64,000 nt of DNA from Hysterangium stoloniferum (Eukaryota; Basidiomycota; Agaricomycetes; Hysterangiales; Hysterangiaceae), in assembly GCA_015178975.1 (NCBI GenBank), contig WHVD01000231.1, positions 41,744 through 105,743 on the forward strand, in the 5' to 3' direction. The notes below the pieces were generated by a model, which saw nothing but the letters and a program-made list of their open reading frames with translations, had not been told where the DNA came from and did no database searches. A program made the position numbers and the translations under genes. Of the stretch, positions 21,860-33,719 are shown piece by piece (within the stretch, counting starts at the first letter, position 1; every line of letters starts with the position of its first letter).

Positions 21860-23184
21860 TAACAACTCCATCACCTCTCTATAAGGATAGTTCTATTGAC
21901 CAATATCCCCATCCTGATAGCTTTGAAGAGGTATCCTTACGGGCTATTCAGTTACTTATCTACTGAGTTGGTGGACAAAGTTTTCTATCCTTATTTGGTA
22001 GTTAGGGGCACTCGACTGTACCAGGATTGAAAGGCATGTCAGGGCAGCAAGAAATTTGGGAGGCGCGTATTGCTATATATATGACCAAAACCAGCGAATA
22101 CTATCTCCCTGGTCACTAGGCCGGTCAAGTAACACTAGTAAACGTTTTAATCGATTTTCCTTACACTGAATGGCTGCATTGGGCTAGTACGACAGATAGT
22201 TCACGACACTAGTGAGCGAATTTGCAAAGTGTCGTGAAGATACACGTTGTTGAATGCATGTCATATTCTGATAGATATGGAATGTCCGTTATCTACTCGC
22301 TGAGGCATTGAGACCCCTCTGCGAGTCCTGGACGTCTCAGGTAGAAAATTCCTGGAGATACATTTTTACTGAAATATACAGCTTTGGATGCCGGGTAGTC
22401 CCATATATACATGGTTCAACTGAATTTTATGATTTTTCTGCTCTTCTGTCAAGATGAGGTGACTTCTAACGGGATTAGGTTAGTTCTCATCATTGTCATA
22501 CAGTATCCTAGGGGTCCATTAGGGCAAGATGGTGGGTGTACTTCCGCAGTCTAGCTTGTAATTGGTCATAGATCTCCTAAAGTCGATCCCGATTATCTGG
22601 GGGAAATAGATAAATTGGAAATAACCGACAAGAGGGCATTCGAGGCAGATTCAATACCTGGGGAATGATCTCAGAAATGTGGGCACAATGTTAGTCTTAA
22701 ATCCCTTCTTTGTGGAGAAACTAGTAAGGGCTCTCTGATATGTTACCGGTGATTCCTAAACTGTATCACGAGATCGCTCGCGCTATCTTCGACTCAACTT
22801 GCCGATCTATCATGTCAGTCGGGCTGGACAACGTATAATGCAATGGTTTGGCGACACGTCAAATTGATACAAACATCAACGCCTTTGCACGGAACCAAAT
22901 CCTAATCCTTTCATTTGTTATTTGATATAAGTATATAGTCCATGCAACGTGCAGGTCATCCCTTAACGTTGTCCCGCCCCTTCCGCAATCAATCCACGTT
23001 GCGGGGTTTTTCAGTACGATTCAGCTCGACCAACCAACAAACCACAATGTCTTGTCATAGTCGATATTCGTGAGCTCCATGTCAAATATTGTTACGGTGC
23101 ATTATATCTGAGTAGATCACACAGTTCTATCGCTCATGCCCTCAATCCGACATGCCGGCTGGCTCCCAATGAAGTGTAATTGCC
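21860..23184. other. No gene recognised; upstream of the Cys/His-rich gene
   Basis: About 1.3 kb without recognisable domain or repeat. It should hold the promoter of the gene starting at 23185 or 23266. Confidence 0.4.
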
Positions 23185-24410
23185 ATGTTGCCTTGTTTCC
23201 ACATTTATGTGACTTATACACCCCGTAGATCTTTGTGCGGCTCAAACCATCCTTCAACACATTCCATGAATGTGGATATTTCGTTGAGCCACAGTCGTCC
23301 CTTTGTCAGTGGTGATTTTGATGATCATCACTGCAACGAGTCGATTTCAACGGCGGGTCATCTCAGCGATGCGAGCCACGCACCTGCGCCCGTCCACAGC
23401 ACAAGGTAGACCTACCATTGAATGTTTCAGAATTTTTATTAAAATGAGTTGCACAGCTCAATGCCATATTCGCACTACCCCGGTAGCACCCGAAATTGTG
23501 TCGAAGATGATTACGGATCGTCGGCATGGCATGAACCTCCTAACTGTTCATCGGTTGTCGCAGAAGTGTTGCAAGATGACGTAGTGCAAAATGCCTTGTA
23601 AGTTGTGTGTATCTTGCAACACCACTTAACTAAAATCCATAGCCTTAATTCAAATTATCGGGATGTGCAGAATATGCCAACTCGATTTTTGGAACAATCG
23701 GGTTCGTGTCTGGTCGACGGAATGTAAGGATTGATAATAAAATCTATAACTAATAACTATCCACTGAAATACTAAAAAGGTATCCATCCGCCGGCCAACA
23801 CATTATCAATAGGGATCTCAGACTGTCACGGGAAGGGAAACAATACCCTTTTCCGTACAAAGAGAGAAATGACAATGATGGGCCAAGCAGGGAATCATTC
23901 ACAGGTCCTTTTGTTAGCCTTCCTCCTCATTTCACATCATCCACACGTCATAAGGATACGCTTGTATGGCCACAAGAACCTCCCAGTGACTGCCCCTGGG
24001 GTGGCTTCTATGACGCTGATGGAAAGATACGCAAGTGTTCCTATGACCCCGCCAACGCGCTTCCATGCAAGGTCTTGCGACATTGGGCGTGGAGGCACGT
24101 TGCAAACGACGTGTTTGCTTTTCAGACGGGCATTCTCACTTGCCTGGAGGAGGCGAAAATTGTAAACACTCCAGAGAAGCTGGAGTGTGCTATCCTGTAC
24201 CTCGGGCTTTGTCCAAATGAGGAATGTCAGGAAAGTGTACCATGTACGGCGACGGCATGCAGACCTGCTATGGTCAAAACGCACCTAGAACGTCGCCCGG
24301 AGTGCAAGTCTTTCTTCACAGACCCGCCCGTCCAAGGGTATCGGGAACTGGGCAAACAGCTCGGCTACATATGCCAGGCCAAAAGAGCCAGCCTCAAATG
24401 TCTTAGCTGA
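23185..24410 (+). CDS. Cys/His-rich protein of unknown function (four-exon model)
   Basis: Exons to 23405, then 23457-23597, 23643-23723 and 23780-24410 join at GT-AG sites and stay in frame with no stop, giving 330 residues from the ATG at 23266 (MNVDISLSHSRPF) or 357 from the ATG at 23185. The first half is Ser/His-rich (GDFDDHHCNESISTAGHL, then SMPYSHYPGSTRNCVEDD). The second half is Cys/His-rich: SDCPWGGFYDADGKIRKCSY, PCKVLRHWAWRHVAND, ECAILYLGLCPNEECQESVP, ATACRPAMVKTHLERRPECK, ending RASLKCLS. The spacing hints at zinc binding, as in divergent C2H2-like proteins, but I cannot name a family. No signal peptide in this model. A decayed partial copy lies at 54400-54860, where the reading frame is destroyed. 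Confidence 0.6.
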
Positions 24411-25689
24411 CGGCTGTGAGCTTATTGAGCAGAGTGCATTTTAAAGCTCACCGACGGCTTGTAGATAAGTGCCCAATGTACTATAAGTAATATATATGTG
24501 AAAAGATAATTACATGTATAAATTGAATAAACGAATGGAGCCCAGTGTGCCAATCGATTGGAGAGAGCGATGACAGCGAACATCAAAATTGACAATTTTG
24601 GTGGTAGGTGTCACGTGGGGTTCAGTCGGATCTAGGCAATCAAGGTTCATCGTCCTTAGGTAGATCTCATACAAAGATCCTGTGGTTATTCTTCCTATCC
24701 TACGAAGGGATTATATAGAATGGTGAGTGTGAGAAGCTACAAGATATGCATTGTTTCCGATGATCCTCGATCGTAAGGTTGGCGTTGGTACGGTCTTGGC
24801 CTCGAACCGTATTTGTATCCTTGTTTACAAGTTTTTCCTCGCTTGTTACAGTCACAAATTTGCGACTAAGTATACATTTTACCAATTATATTCTCATAAC
24901 ACGAGGTACACAGGCACGGTATCTACCAATAGTTTCAACAAGGTGAATGAATTCATTGACCTTTATTGATCAAGCTTTTTCTTTTGCTCTTGTTCCGCGG
25001 AACTAGTATTATTGGTTAATCCATACTCCGTTTGGGTCAACGGAGTAATTGTGGTTTATCGATTTTATATCCTGATTTACAGGTGGGGTTAAACATCAGT
25101 TTCCCAATTTCCTATAATAGTCATGGATATTTCCATTTTCGTTGCTTGGTTGCAGTGTGCCATACAAATCTTTCATATCGGTCAAACTACTAGAATATAT
25201 GGTGCTGTCGTGATATTTTTGATCAATCTAAACCACAGGTTTAGGCTCCCACCTGCTATGTGCTGGACACTTGTTGTGTGCTTGAATGACCCAGATAGCT
25301 CAGAGATGATGGATGAACTCTCAAGAGAGGCTAGAAAGGTTGTTGATAACTACCATATTTTCATGGTTTTCTAAGATCGATCGATGTCCATGTTCGTGGA
25401 CTACCTCCAGCAAAAGTTAGAGTCGATCTCCATCTCGCAGATGTCACAGGGTAAAGGTCGGTCAACTAATTCATAAGGTGACACACTTCACTCCTCCAAG
25501 CTATCCTGTGCGAAACTAAACCATATTCAGTTACAGGATTATGGTGGGACACAATAATCAGTCGATTATTTCCACTCAGCATGTTTGCTGTGAGATCTGG
25601 TACTATGTTCCTGCATCAAAGCTCAAAAAAGCCACCAGATTCAACATACGAGCGGACTGTCACATTCTACCTACTTGTCACTCTTCAAA
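24411..25689. other. No gene recognised
   Basis: The first 300 bases continue the block duplicated at 54.9-55.1 kb. A frame of 83 codons at 25123-25374 (MDISIFVAWLQCAIQIFHIG) has a hydrophobic start but no known domain. An EME1-derived block begins near 25690. Confidence 0.35.
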
Positions 25690-26129
25690 GCCAATACTAA
25701 CATACTCCAATGTGTGGAAAGAGAATTGGTGAAATTACAGGTCCAAGCAGGAATCTATGTCAAGGAAGTCCCAGATGAAGAAACTGTGACCTGGCTTTAT
25801 AATATTTCAGCCAATTTGGGTGGAATCTTTGATTGACCCTCCTATAGCACATTGACTTGCCTTTTTAGGTATTAAACTTTACAAACTGGTTGAAAGGTTA
25901 CATCTAGCTTTCTACAATACACCTTCCACCCATCACTAAATGGGTAAACTCAATGGGACACTGCCAAAAGATGCTTGCCTAAATGCCAAGGCTTCCAGAC
26001 ACTGGAGCAGCTGTCATCATGAAAGAGTATCAGTTGATCAATAGTTTGATGGAGGTGTATAATAATGCAGAAGTGCAAGGTAGCAGTGCAGTGTTGCTGT
26101 TACAAAATATTGAGGTTGACTTATGGTTA
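25690..26129 (+). pseudogene. Decayed duplicate of the EME1 3' region, part 1
   Basis: Follows the intact gene from about 19645 (AAGCCAATACTAACATACTC) through the ADLG intron to the penultimate exon (AATAGTTTGATGGAGGTGTA). Many C-to-T and G-to-A differences and small indels break the frame. It stops at 26129, where a foldback element begins, and resumes at 36350. Confidence 0.85.
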
Positions 26130-26440
26130 CAGCTGTTCCAAGTACCTAAGGTGGAGTTCAAAGTTTAAACAAAATTCCACTTTTGACCCCCAGACAAATT
26201 GTGCTGTATCTCAGGAATGGGACCTAATTAACATGAACTGATTTGAGGTGTGTACTATATACAAGTATAGGTCTATATATTTATGTATATAGTTGGCTTT
26301 TGAGATGCAATTTAATATTCAGTGAAATATCAGTGCAATGGCTCCCCTTTGTTCAATTCTTGCTCAATTTGCATATAAGCTGGTGGGACTAATACTACAT
26401 ATATAGTGTGTATGAATATACCCTAAGCTGTGAGGCTTAC
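26130..26440 (+). repeat. Left inverted terminal repeat of the foldback element
   Basis: Pairs with the inverse of about 36020-36348, including the AGTGAAATATCAGTGCAATG and AGCTGGTGGGACTAATACTA blocks. A second diverged copy of the same end, in the same orientation, starts at about 26441 (ACAGCTGTTCTGAGTACCTA), which suggests one copy inserted beside or into another. Confidence 0.7.
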
Positions 26441-26669
26441 AGCTGTTCTGAGTACCTAAGGCAGAGTTCAAAATTTAAAAAAATCCCACCACAGATGAAT
26501 TGTGTCATATATCCAGAATAAGTGGCAATTCCAGAATAAGTGGCAATTATATGACAGGCTATTTAATATTCAGTGAAATATCATTACAATGGCCCCCCTT
26601 CATTCAAGGCTCTCTATATTTGCATATATTGTAAGCTGGAGGAATTAATACTATGTATTGTATCTAATG

Positions 26670-27110
26670 GAGGATATCTGAAAACTATTAAGTATACCAA
26701 ATTTTAATATACTCTAAAGGTCATTTAAACATCTGGGATGTGATTCAAACATAATTTGGTTTTTGAAGCTTTCAAAAAGTTTTAAACTCTCTTGTAAATT
26801 ACAAACTAAAGAATGTTTCTGGACACAAGTAGGCAATAAAAAAATTAGTAGTTTCAAACACTAAAACTTTAAAAAAAATAGATACCTTTAGATAGTTCAT
26901 TCCATGCATATGTATATCATTGGCATCTCTAAATACATATGTATTACTTCGGAATGGATCTGTCAATCTGAACAGATTTCTACTTGATTCAACATATCCA
27001 GAATATATAGGGGGTTTTACTTAATAAAGACAGCTGTGGTATGAAAAATTTCCAATAATATTTTACATATTTTACATGGAAATAACTACATTACAACTTT
27101 TAAAAAACAA
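26670..27110 (+). repeat. Internal repeat, second copy at about 45550-45955
   Basis: Both copies begin CTGAAAACTATTAAGTATAC and contain GGGATGTGATTCAAAC and TACATATGTATTAC blocks, ending in a TTAATAAAGA block. AT-rich and non-coding. Confidence 0.7.
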
Positions 27111-27211
27111 AGTACTAAGAAAAGTATTAGTAGGCATCTGTAAAAGGAAGGAAATTACAGTATATACAATGGAATTTGTTGAATAACTATGGGTTGTATA
27201 AGATGTAATAT

Positions 27212-27961
27212 TGTTAGGATACACACACAGGCCGGGTGTCCAGAGAAACCCGCGGGATATCCGGTAGGACTTGGCTTCAGCTTATAGGCTGCGCCCTCAC
27301 TAGATTGTGTTGTCCAATTTCAAACGGACAGATGGGAATCCTGGAGGGTCCGGGCAGGGTTCGTGGGTCGTAGGTCGTAGGTCATAGGTCATGAGTTGTG
27401 AGTCGAGATGGTCGAGAGAGATAGATGTGCCAGAGCCCGTGGGCTCCGACTAGTGCGAGCGGTCTGATAAGAGTAGGGTTTTAAGGCGGAAAATATATTA
27501 GATTACTGGGGGGAATCTAAGCTAATTTTCTGACTGGATTGCATGTACAACATCTGCCAGTTTATATAGACCGTGGAATGCATGACATACCGAATCCAGT
27601 AATACTGAGATGAAATGAGCAAAACATAAAACGGGAAATGTAAACACCAAGTTTGGTGTTAGGAATGGGACGGAACGGAGTGGAGTCCAAATTGTGACAA
27701 AGCATAACCCATAACGGGAAATGGAGTGGGAGTGGAGTCCTAAATCGTGACAGGTCATTTGACTAAAACGGGAATGGGGCTCGAGTAGAGCGGTGACGGG
27801 ATTCTGAGCAGGGTCCGGTGACTGATATGTGTCATAATGAGGTTGAACGTAATGAGTCTTGACGTAATGGAGTCCGGGCGGGAAATCCTATAAACAGACG
27901 ATTGGTGCTTGTAGCGTACGGGTTAGTGCCCAGAGTCTGGCGGGATTGTCTGGTCATAACA
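27212..27961 (-). repeat. 3' LTR of element A
   Basis: Starts TGTTAGGATACACACACAGG and ends GGTCATAACA on the plus strand. It carries the TATA motif TTATATA (27562-27568, TATATAA on the coding strand) and the conserved GGCTTCAGCTTATAGGCTGC block near 27273. Confidence 0.92.
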
Positions 27962-27962
27962 G

Positions 27963-27975
27963 TATCCTCCCTTTA
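27963..27975 (-). promoter_or_regulatory. Polypurine tract of element A
   Basis: Read on the minus strand it is AAAGGGAGGATAC, directly before the 3' LTR. This is the expected primer site for plus-strand DNA synthesis. Confidence 0.75.
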
Positions 27976-28111
27976 TGCCGAAGTCCCAAAGAGGCTCTAG
28001 ACCTAGGTAAGGTTCTTGTCGGCTACGTGCATGTGTCAAAAGTCATGTCGGTTACATGTATGTGTCAAAGAGTCATGTGATCTGGAAGGTAAGGTTCAAA
28101 CGTGACGAACC

Positions 28112-28120
28112 TATATAAAA
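28112..28120 (+). promoter_or_regulatory. TATA box of the antisense gene in element A
   Basis: TATATAAAA about 59 bases before the ATG at 28171, on the strand opposite to gag-pol. A comparable TATAAATA lies 56 bases before the antisense start in element B. Confidence 0.6.
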
Positions 28121-28170
28121 AATTGAAAAATAGAAATTTCTTCTTCTTTATTACCCCCATCTTCGCAAAA

Positions 28171-29146
28171 ATGGGACCAAAACCAACGCCCAGAAAAGCC
28201 ATGCCAGCTGCGGGGGCCTCCATGGGCACTCCATATCAGGCACCTTGGAGCACCACGCAACTGTTAGCGTGGCGTGAAGAGCAGCGCCGACTTCGAGAGG
28301 AGGCAGAGAGGGAGGCCAAGGAGGCCGAGGAGGCCCTGGACCAAGAGTACCAGGCGGCATTGGCCGCGGAGGAAGGGAGAGGGAGCGTGAAGTGGAGGAG
28401 GCTGTGTGAGTGGCCGTGGAGAACGCACGGGTGGCTGTGGTGAAAGCCCGGTTGGCTGCAATTGCTGCGGGAAAGGTAAGTCCCAAAAACTTCAACTCGT
28501 CATTTTTTTTTTTTTCTTTTACTGACTTGTCATTTTCAGCGCAAGGTGACAGAGGTGGAGTCGGAGTCTGAGGGGGAGCCAGAGAGCCCCCAAAAGGTAA
28601 GCCTCAGGTCCGTGGGATAGCCGTGGAGACTGACCATATCAACAGAAGGCAAGGAAGGCGGCGCCAGTCCGTCTTCCGACGTGGAATGAGCCGCGGTGTT
28701 CCAGTTGTAGCGACCGGAACACAGAGTGCAACCGAAAGTCTGGCTGGGGTCCAGGCTGCTACCAATGCGTGCACCTCAAGGCGAGGTGCTCGCTTGTGCA
28801 CGAGCAGGCCACGGGGTCCGGGGCACGAGACATAAGTGGGTCAGACAGGTTCTCTGGGTTGGACGAGGTCCTTGGACAGATTGCCGAGGGCATCGAGGCC
28901 CAAAACGGGTTGCTCTGGAAGAGCAACAAGGTCCAAATGGTGGTGGTGAAGGAGCTGTCCGGACTCCATGAGGAGTTTTGGAAGTTCCTGGCGGAGTATG
29001 GCGGCTATGTATATGAAGAGCCGCAGATCGAAAGTTCCGAGGATGCCGGGTCAGATGAGGATGGGGTTGCCACGGAGGTCGCGGAGCTTCCTGGAGAGGT
29101 AGCTGAGGAGGTGGGGAAAAAACATAGCCCCATAAATGTAGACTGA
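28171..29146 (+). pseudogene. Antisense accessory gene of element A: coiled coil plus Zn2Cys6-type motif
   Basis: Three exons (28171-28475, 28540-28596, 28646-29146) run opposite to gag-pol between the chromodomain and the 3' LTR. Exon 1 starts MGPKPTPRKAMPAAGASMGT and holds an acidic/basic helix (WREEQRRLREEAEREAKEAE). Exon 2 is a 19-codon acidic piece (KVTEVESESEGEPESPQK). Exon 3 holds RCSSCSDRNTEC, then CYQCVHLKARC. The spacing CX2CX6CX9CX2CX6C is that of fungal Zn2Cys6 clusters. A helical segment and an acidic tail (SSEDAGSDEDGVATEVAELP) follow. One missing base near 28385 and a TGA break exon 1; everything else is open. A DNA-binding or nucleocapsid-like role is possible but unproven. 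Confidence 0.72.
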
Positions 29147-29350
29147 AAAGTAATATAGAATAAAAAATAATTGAACATAAAAGTAAAGCGTGAAAAACAT
29201 AAAAATTAAAGTCAAAGCCAAAGTCCGCGGGTGATCCGCTTTGAGGACTTGACAAGACAAGTCAGAACCTGTAAAAGCAAAGAGAGACATAGGGCGACAG
29301 GGAATAGTGAAAATGAGTCCAAACGTAAACACGGGGTCTGCGGAGTGTGG

Positions 29351-29674
29351 TCAGAGAGACGATAATGGTCCAGGTTTGAGTGGGTAAGCTGAATGAAAAT
29401 CAGTAATGATTTCCATGGCATTACCGAGTTCCGTGGCCAAAATCCATGAGGTCTCTTCATTGGTGCCCTCGTAACCCGCCCACTTGACCAAGTAAAGCAG
29501 TTTACAAGTGCGTCGACGCTTGTCAATTTTTGAATCTAAAATCTGCGAGATTTCAAACTCGAGTTCTCCGTCAATGACGACAGGAGGAGGTGGAGATTGC
29601 ACACGATCCGGGATAGTGTTAGCAGTACAAGGTTCAAGCATAGAAACATGAAATACTGGGTGTACAGCACACAT
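29351..29674 (-). pseudogene. Element A pol C-terminus: chromodomain
   Basis: The frame reads VFHVSMLEPC, then FEISQILDSKIDKRRRTCKL, LYLVKWAGYEGTNEETSW and ATELGNAMEIITDFH. The aromatic-cage style YLVKWAGY and W residues mark a chromodomain, which in chromoviruses guides integration to heterochromatin. Separated from integrase by a frameshift. Confidence 0.85.
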
Positions 29675-29848
29675 GCTATCCGGAAGCCGTAGTGTCCAAG
29701 AAACTGAACCTACTTGTGCAATTATTTCAAACGGGCCTAAATATTTTTCAGCAAGCTTTTTTGATGGACGGGTAGTCCTAAAGAATTGAGCTTTGACATA
29801 AATATGGTTGTTAATTTTGAAGTTGGGTGGCGGGACTGAAAGTTGGTA

Positions 29849-30530
29849 TTACTCTTGGGCGGACTTTATTGCAGTCCAGAGTTCCTTGTGGAGCTCGTGG
29901 AGGTCCGTGGTGAACTCTTGAGCACGAGCAGAGGCGAGATTTCGTTCTGGATGTACTGTAATATTTGGATTATATCCTTTATTTGCAAAGAACGGGGAAA
30001 TGCCAGTAGTGGCCGAGGGTGCATTGTTGTAAGCAAACTCTGCAAGTGGTAACAAGGATTTCCAATTGTCCTGTTGATAATTGCAATATATGCGGAGATA
30101 TTGTTCCAAGGTCTGGTTGACGCATTCGGTTTGTCCGTCGCCTTCCGGGTGATGTCCGGACATGAAATGTAAGGTCATGTCCAAGGATTTTCTGAGGGAT
30201 CTAAAGAAGTGAGACACAAACTCTGATCCTCTGTCGGAAGTCACGTGGGACGGAACTCCGTGCTTGGAAAATACGTGGATGATGAAAAGTTCCGCTAACT
30301 GCACGGACATGATTGTATCATAAGTAGGGATGAATATACCTTGTTTTGAGAATCTGTCAACAATGACTAGAATGGTGGAAAAGCCTTCGGAATCTGGTAG
30401 GTGTTCAATGAAATCCATAGAGATAGAATTCCACGGGTGTTCCGGTACCGGGAGTTGTTTCAAAAGGCCGTATGGCTTGTGTCGCTGAGATTTCGAGCGG
30501 GGACAAGTAGTGCAAGATTTACAATAGTCT
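29849..30530 (-). pseudogene. Element A pol: integrase
   Basis: Contains the zinc-binding CxxC (CTTCPRSKS in the shifted frame near 30520) and the D-D-E core: SISMDFIEHLPDSEG, VTSDRGSEFVSHFF and GQTECVNQTLEQYLR. Frameshifts at both ends break continuity with RNase H and the chromodomain. Confidence 0.88.
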
Positions 30531-31860
30531 TAACGAATCCACGGAGTCCGGGCCAAGTATATTCTCTTCTTATTAATGATAGAGTTTTGTTGTACCCGAA
30601 ATGTCCTGAGAGTGGATGATCATGTTTGTATTGAAGGATCCTGAGGCGGAGGCCATCGGAATCCGGTACATAGATGCGATCGTCAAGTCTAATGAAACCA
30701 TGTTGATCAAGAGACCACCAAGGTTGATCGGGGACCACGGGATTGTCCAGATGAGCTTTAGTAACTGGGTCTAGCGGAATTGCTGATAGAATATCTTGAT
30801 GTAACTTCTCAATATCCATAATGATAATTCCATGGACAATGGGATTGATGAGGAAAGTTGCGTGGACCGATGCGGTAAGTTGTTGATTCGTGAAAATAGG
30901 TTTCAGGTTGTGCGGGTTTACCGTTGCATAGTCGTTGCTCCCCTCTTTAGGATAGACATCCCATTGTCTAGTTAAAGCGTTGGGTTTGCCGCCAAGATGG
31001 CCAGGTCGAAAACGGATAATCATGTTGAAAGCAGATAGATATTCAGACCAGCGGGCCTGCCGGTGGGTCAAAAGTTTTGTGGTAGAAAAGTATTCCAGGT
31101 TTTTGTGATCTGTTACAACATCAATCGGAGCTCCTGAACCTTCCAAATAGTGTCGCCACACTTTGAAAGCTGAAAAGATTGCCAGAAGTTCTTTATCATG
31201 AACGTCGTAGTTGAGCTCTGCTCCGGTAAAAGTCCAGGACAGAAAAGCCACGGGGTGGACTTCTCCATCGGAGTCCTGGATAGACAGAATGGCTCCAAGT
31301 GCATAGTCCGAGGCGTCCGTTTCAACAATGAGCGGGAAGTCCGGTTTCCAATGCGACAGAATAGGAGCTGTGGAAAAAGAATTTTTTAAAAGATTGAAAG
31401 CTTTTTGACACTTATCATTGAAATTCCACGGAGTACCCTTACACGTAAGATGGGTAAGGGGTACCGTGATGTCGGAATATCCACGGATAAACCATCTGTA
31501 AAAATTGGCAAAGCCGAGGAAGGATTGTATATCTTTGACTTTTCGGGGTTCAGGCCAATCTTTGATGACTTGCACTTTAGTTTCATCCATGCAGAGTCCG
31601 TCGGGTCCCATCAAGAAACCCAGGTATTCCACGGAGTCCGTGTCAAAAGTACATTTTTTACCATTCACGAATAAACCATGTTTTCTCAATCTCCAGAGAA
31701 CTTCACGGACTTGTTTGTCGTGTTCCGCGGGATTCTCGGAGTAGATAAGAATGTCGTCCAAGTAAACAATGACGCATACATCGAGCATGTCAGAGAAAAT
31801 GTCGTTGATAAAACGCTGAAAAGCAGACGGAGCATTGGTGAGACCAAAAGGGATCACCAA
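30531..31860 (-). pseudogene. Element A pol: reverse transcriptase C-part and RNase H
   Basis: Begins VIPFGLTNAPSAFQRFIND and holds the catalytic YLDDILIYS. RNase H follows ([48 protein letters not shown]). Then comes the connection to the integrase zinc region (HDHPLSGHFGYNKTLSLIRR). Cut from the upstream part by a TAG where Tyr is expected. Confidence 0.9.
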
Positions 31861-32529
31861 CTACTCAAAGGCCCCATAACGGGTTCTAAAAGTGGTTTTC
31901 CATTCGTTGCCCGCGGCGATCTGGACCAAATGATAGGCATGCTTGAGATCTATTTTGGTGTAAATCCGGGCATTCCGTGGAGCATCGAGCAGATCAGATA
32001 TCAGCGGGAGTGGATATTTATCCTTTTTGGTGACAGCATTGAGGCCTCTGAAGTCAACACATAGTCTAAGGGATCCATCCTTTTTTCTGACAAACAGAAC
32101 AGGTGCTCCAAAAGGAGACTTTGAGGGTTGAATAAAACCTATGGACAAATGTTCATCCAGGAAATCATGGATTGCGGATAGTTCCGTGGACGAAAGTGGG
32201 TAAATATGTCCTAGGGGTGGCTGGGCGCCATCTTCAAGATTGATTTTTAAGTCATATTCTCTGTGAGGCGGAAGCCGGTCAGCTTTCCGTTTGCTAAAAA
32301 CATCCGTGAAGTCATGATATTTCTCCGGGACGCCTTCTAGGTCGGCGGCTTGCTCAAATTCAGATACTGGTGTTGAAAAACGTCCAGTTGCTTCATCAAT
32401 TTTTAAGTTGATAGTGAATGCCTGAGACCCATCCATTTTTGAAGCCCTAATAAAAGCTGCAGCATTAATCAGAGAAATGGACGGAGGTGCCGTGGGTTCT
32501 GGGGAAGCTGTAGGTGCTGTAGGGATCAC
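31861..32529 (-). pseudogene. Element A pol: reverse transcriptase N-part
   Basis: Holds [39 protein letters not shown] and [20 protein letters not shown], the first conserved reverse transcriptase blocks. It ends GAFE followed by TAG; the next codons continue the domain in the same frame. Confidence 0.9.
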
Positions 32530-33076
32530 AGGAGTCCTCGAGACTGCAGGTGCCGGGAATCGCTGCGGGAGTCCAGAATGTTATACTGTTAGCTATCCAG
32601 TCAATCAACGGATTGTAGCGGGTAAGCCAGTAATGTCCTAGGACCACCGAGAAACTTGAGTCTAACTGGGTCACATAGAAAGTGACCAATTGAGATGTTC
32701 CACACGGGAAACTGATGGGTAAATCACAAGCTTGGGTAACAACCGAATTACTTGTGCCATCAAAAAGGTGGAGGCCGATGGGATTTATTGAATAGGTTGA
32801 CAAAGAATTTTTTTGTGTGAATTTTGTATCTAAAAAACAATGAGTCGAGCCGGAATCTATGAGAGCTGAAAAAACAAATTTTGGAATCATATTAGACATA
32901 AGTTTAACGAAAAATGAATCAGAATGTGAGAGAGCGGATGCATTGAGATGAGTAAACTCTTGAATGCGCAGAGAGGCAATGCAACCCCCAACCCGCGTGG
33001 AGTCTGTGGGGTTGCTCACTCTTTTTTCGAGTCGGATGCCGGTTTGTCCTTCGACGGGGTTTCTGTGGAGGCCTTG
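32530..33076 (-). pseudogene. Element A: gag tail and retropepsin-like protease
   Basis: The protease active site is in FSALIDSGSTHCFLDTKF. The gag tail (KASTETPSKDKPASDSKK, in another frame) lies to the right, next to a nested solo LTR. A frameshift near 32530 separates the protease from the reverse transcriptase. Confidence 0.82.
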
Positions 33077-33719
33077 TGTAAAGGGTATGCATATATGCAT
33101 AATTGGACTAAGGAATAATAGTTGGAATATAGTATTTTATTATTTATCTTTTATTCTCTTTCTTTACATTCTTTCTATATTTCGAGCATACCTTTATTTT
33201 GTAGTTCGAAGCTTTGTGTATACGTATGGGCGCTCTCGGCGCCAAAACGATAGACACTTTTACCCAGCAGACACCACCTCACAAACGACCCAGACGTCGA
33301 ATAACGAGAAGTGTCAAGGGTAACGTCTCAACTACCTATAAAGGTAGTATTCTCTCACATACTAACGTACTTTGGACTCGAACCGCGAAGGTCGAGTCAC
33401 ACTCTCAGGTCTTTGCGCTAGTCGACATTATAGTCGACTCGCGCTACTATCTCTTTACTCTAGATATTCAGCTTCGCACTGATTATCTATTTTACAGCTA
33501 GCTACGAGTTGTACCGTGAAGGTCAACTCTTTCATTCTTCCATTCTAGCCGTCAAGAGCAACTGTACAGTTGCTCTTGTGACGCATAGCGTGTCTTCTTA
33601 CTAGTACTGCTTGTCTAGTAATCTACAGTATTGTACTGTACGGTCAATACCTGCTAATAGTAGTTGAATAAACACTATTCTTCGTATATTGAACGGTCAG
33701 AATTTAACGACTCTTCACA
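33077..33719. mobile_element. Solo LTR nested in gag of element A
   Basis: On the minus strand it starts TGTGAAGAGTCG and ends ACCCTTTACA. The 5-base duplication CAAGG (plus strand CCTTG at 33072-33076 and 33720-33724) flanks it. Its first 45 bases resemble those of the solo LTR at 62244, so it belongs to a third LTR family absent as a full element here. Confidence 0.85.

Noticed and set aside
23869-24165. Signal-peptide-like frame (MTMMGQAGNHSQVLLLAFLL)
   Set aside because: Out of frame with the Cys/His-rich protein; the four-exon model explains the region without it.
28776-29255. 159-codon minus-strand frame in element A
   Set aside because: Pro/Arg-rich shadow of exon 3 of the antisense gene, with no domain and not part of gag-pol.
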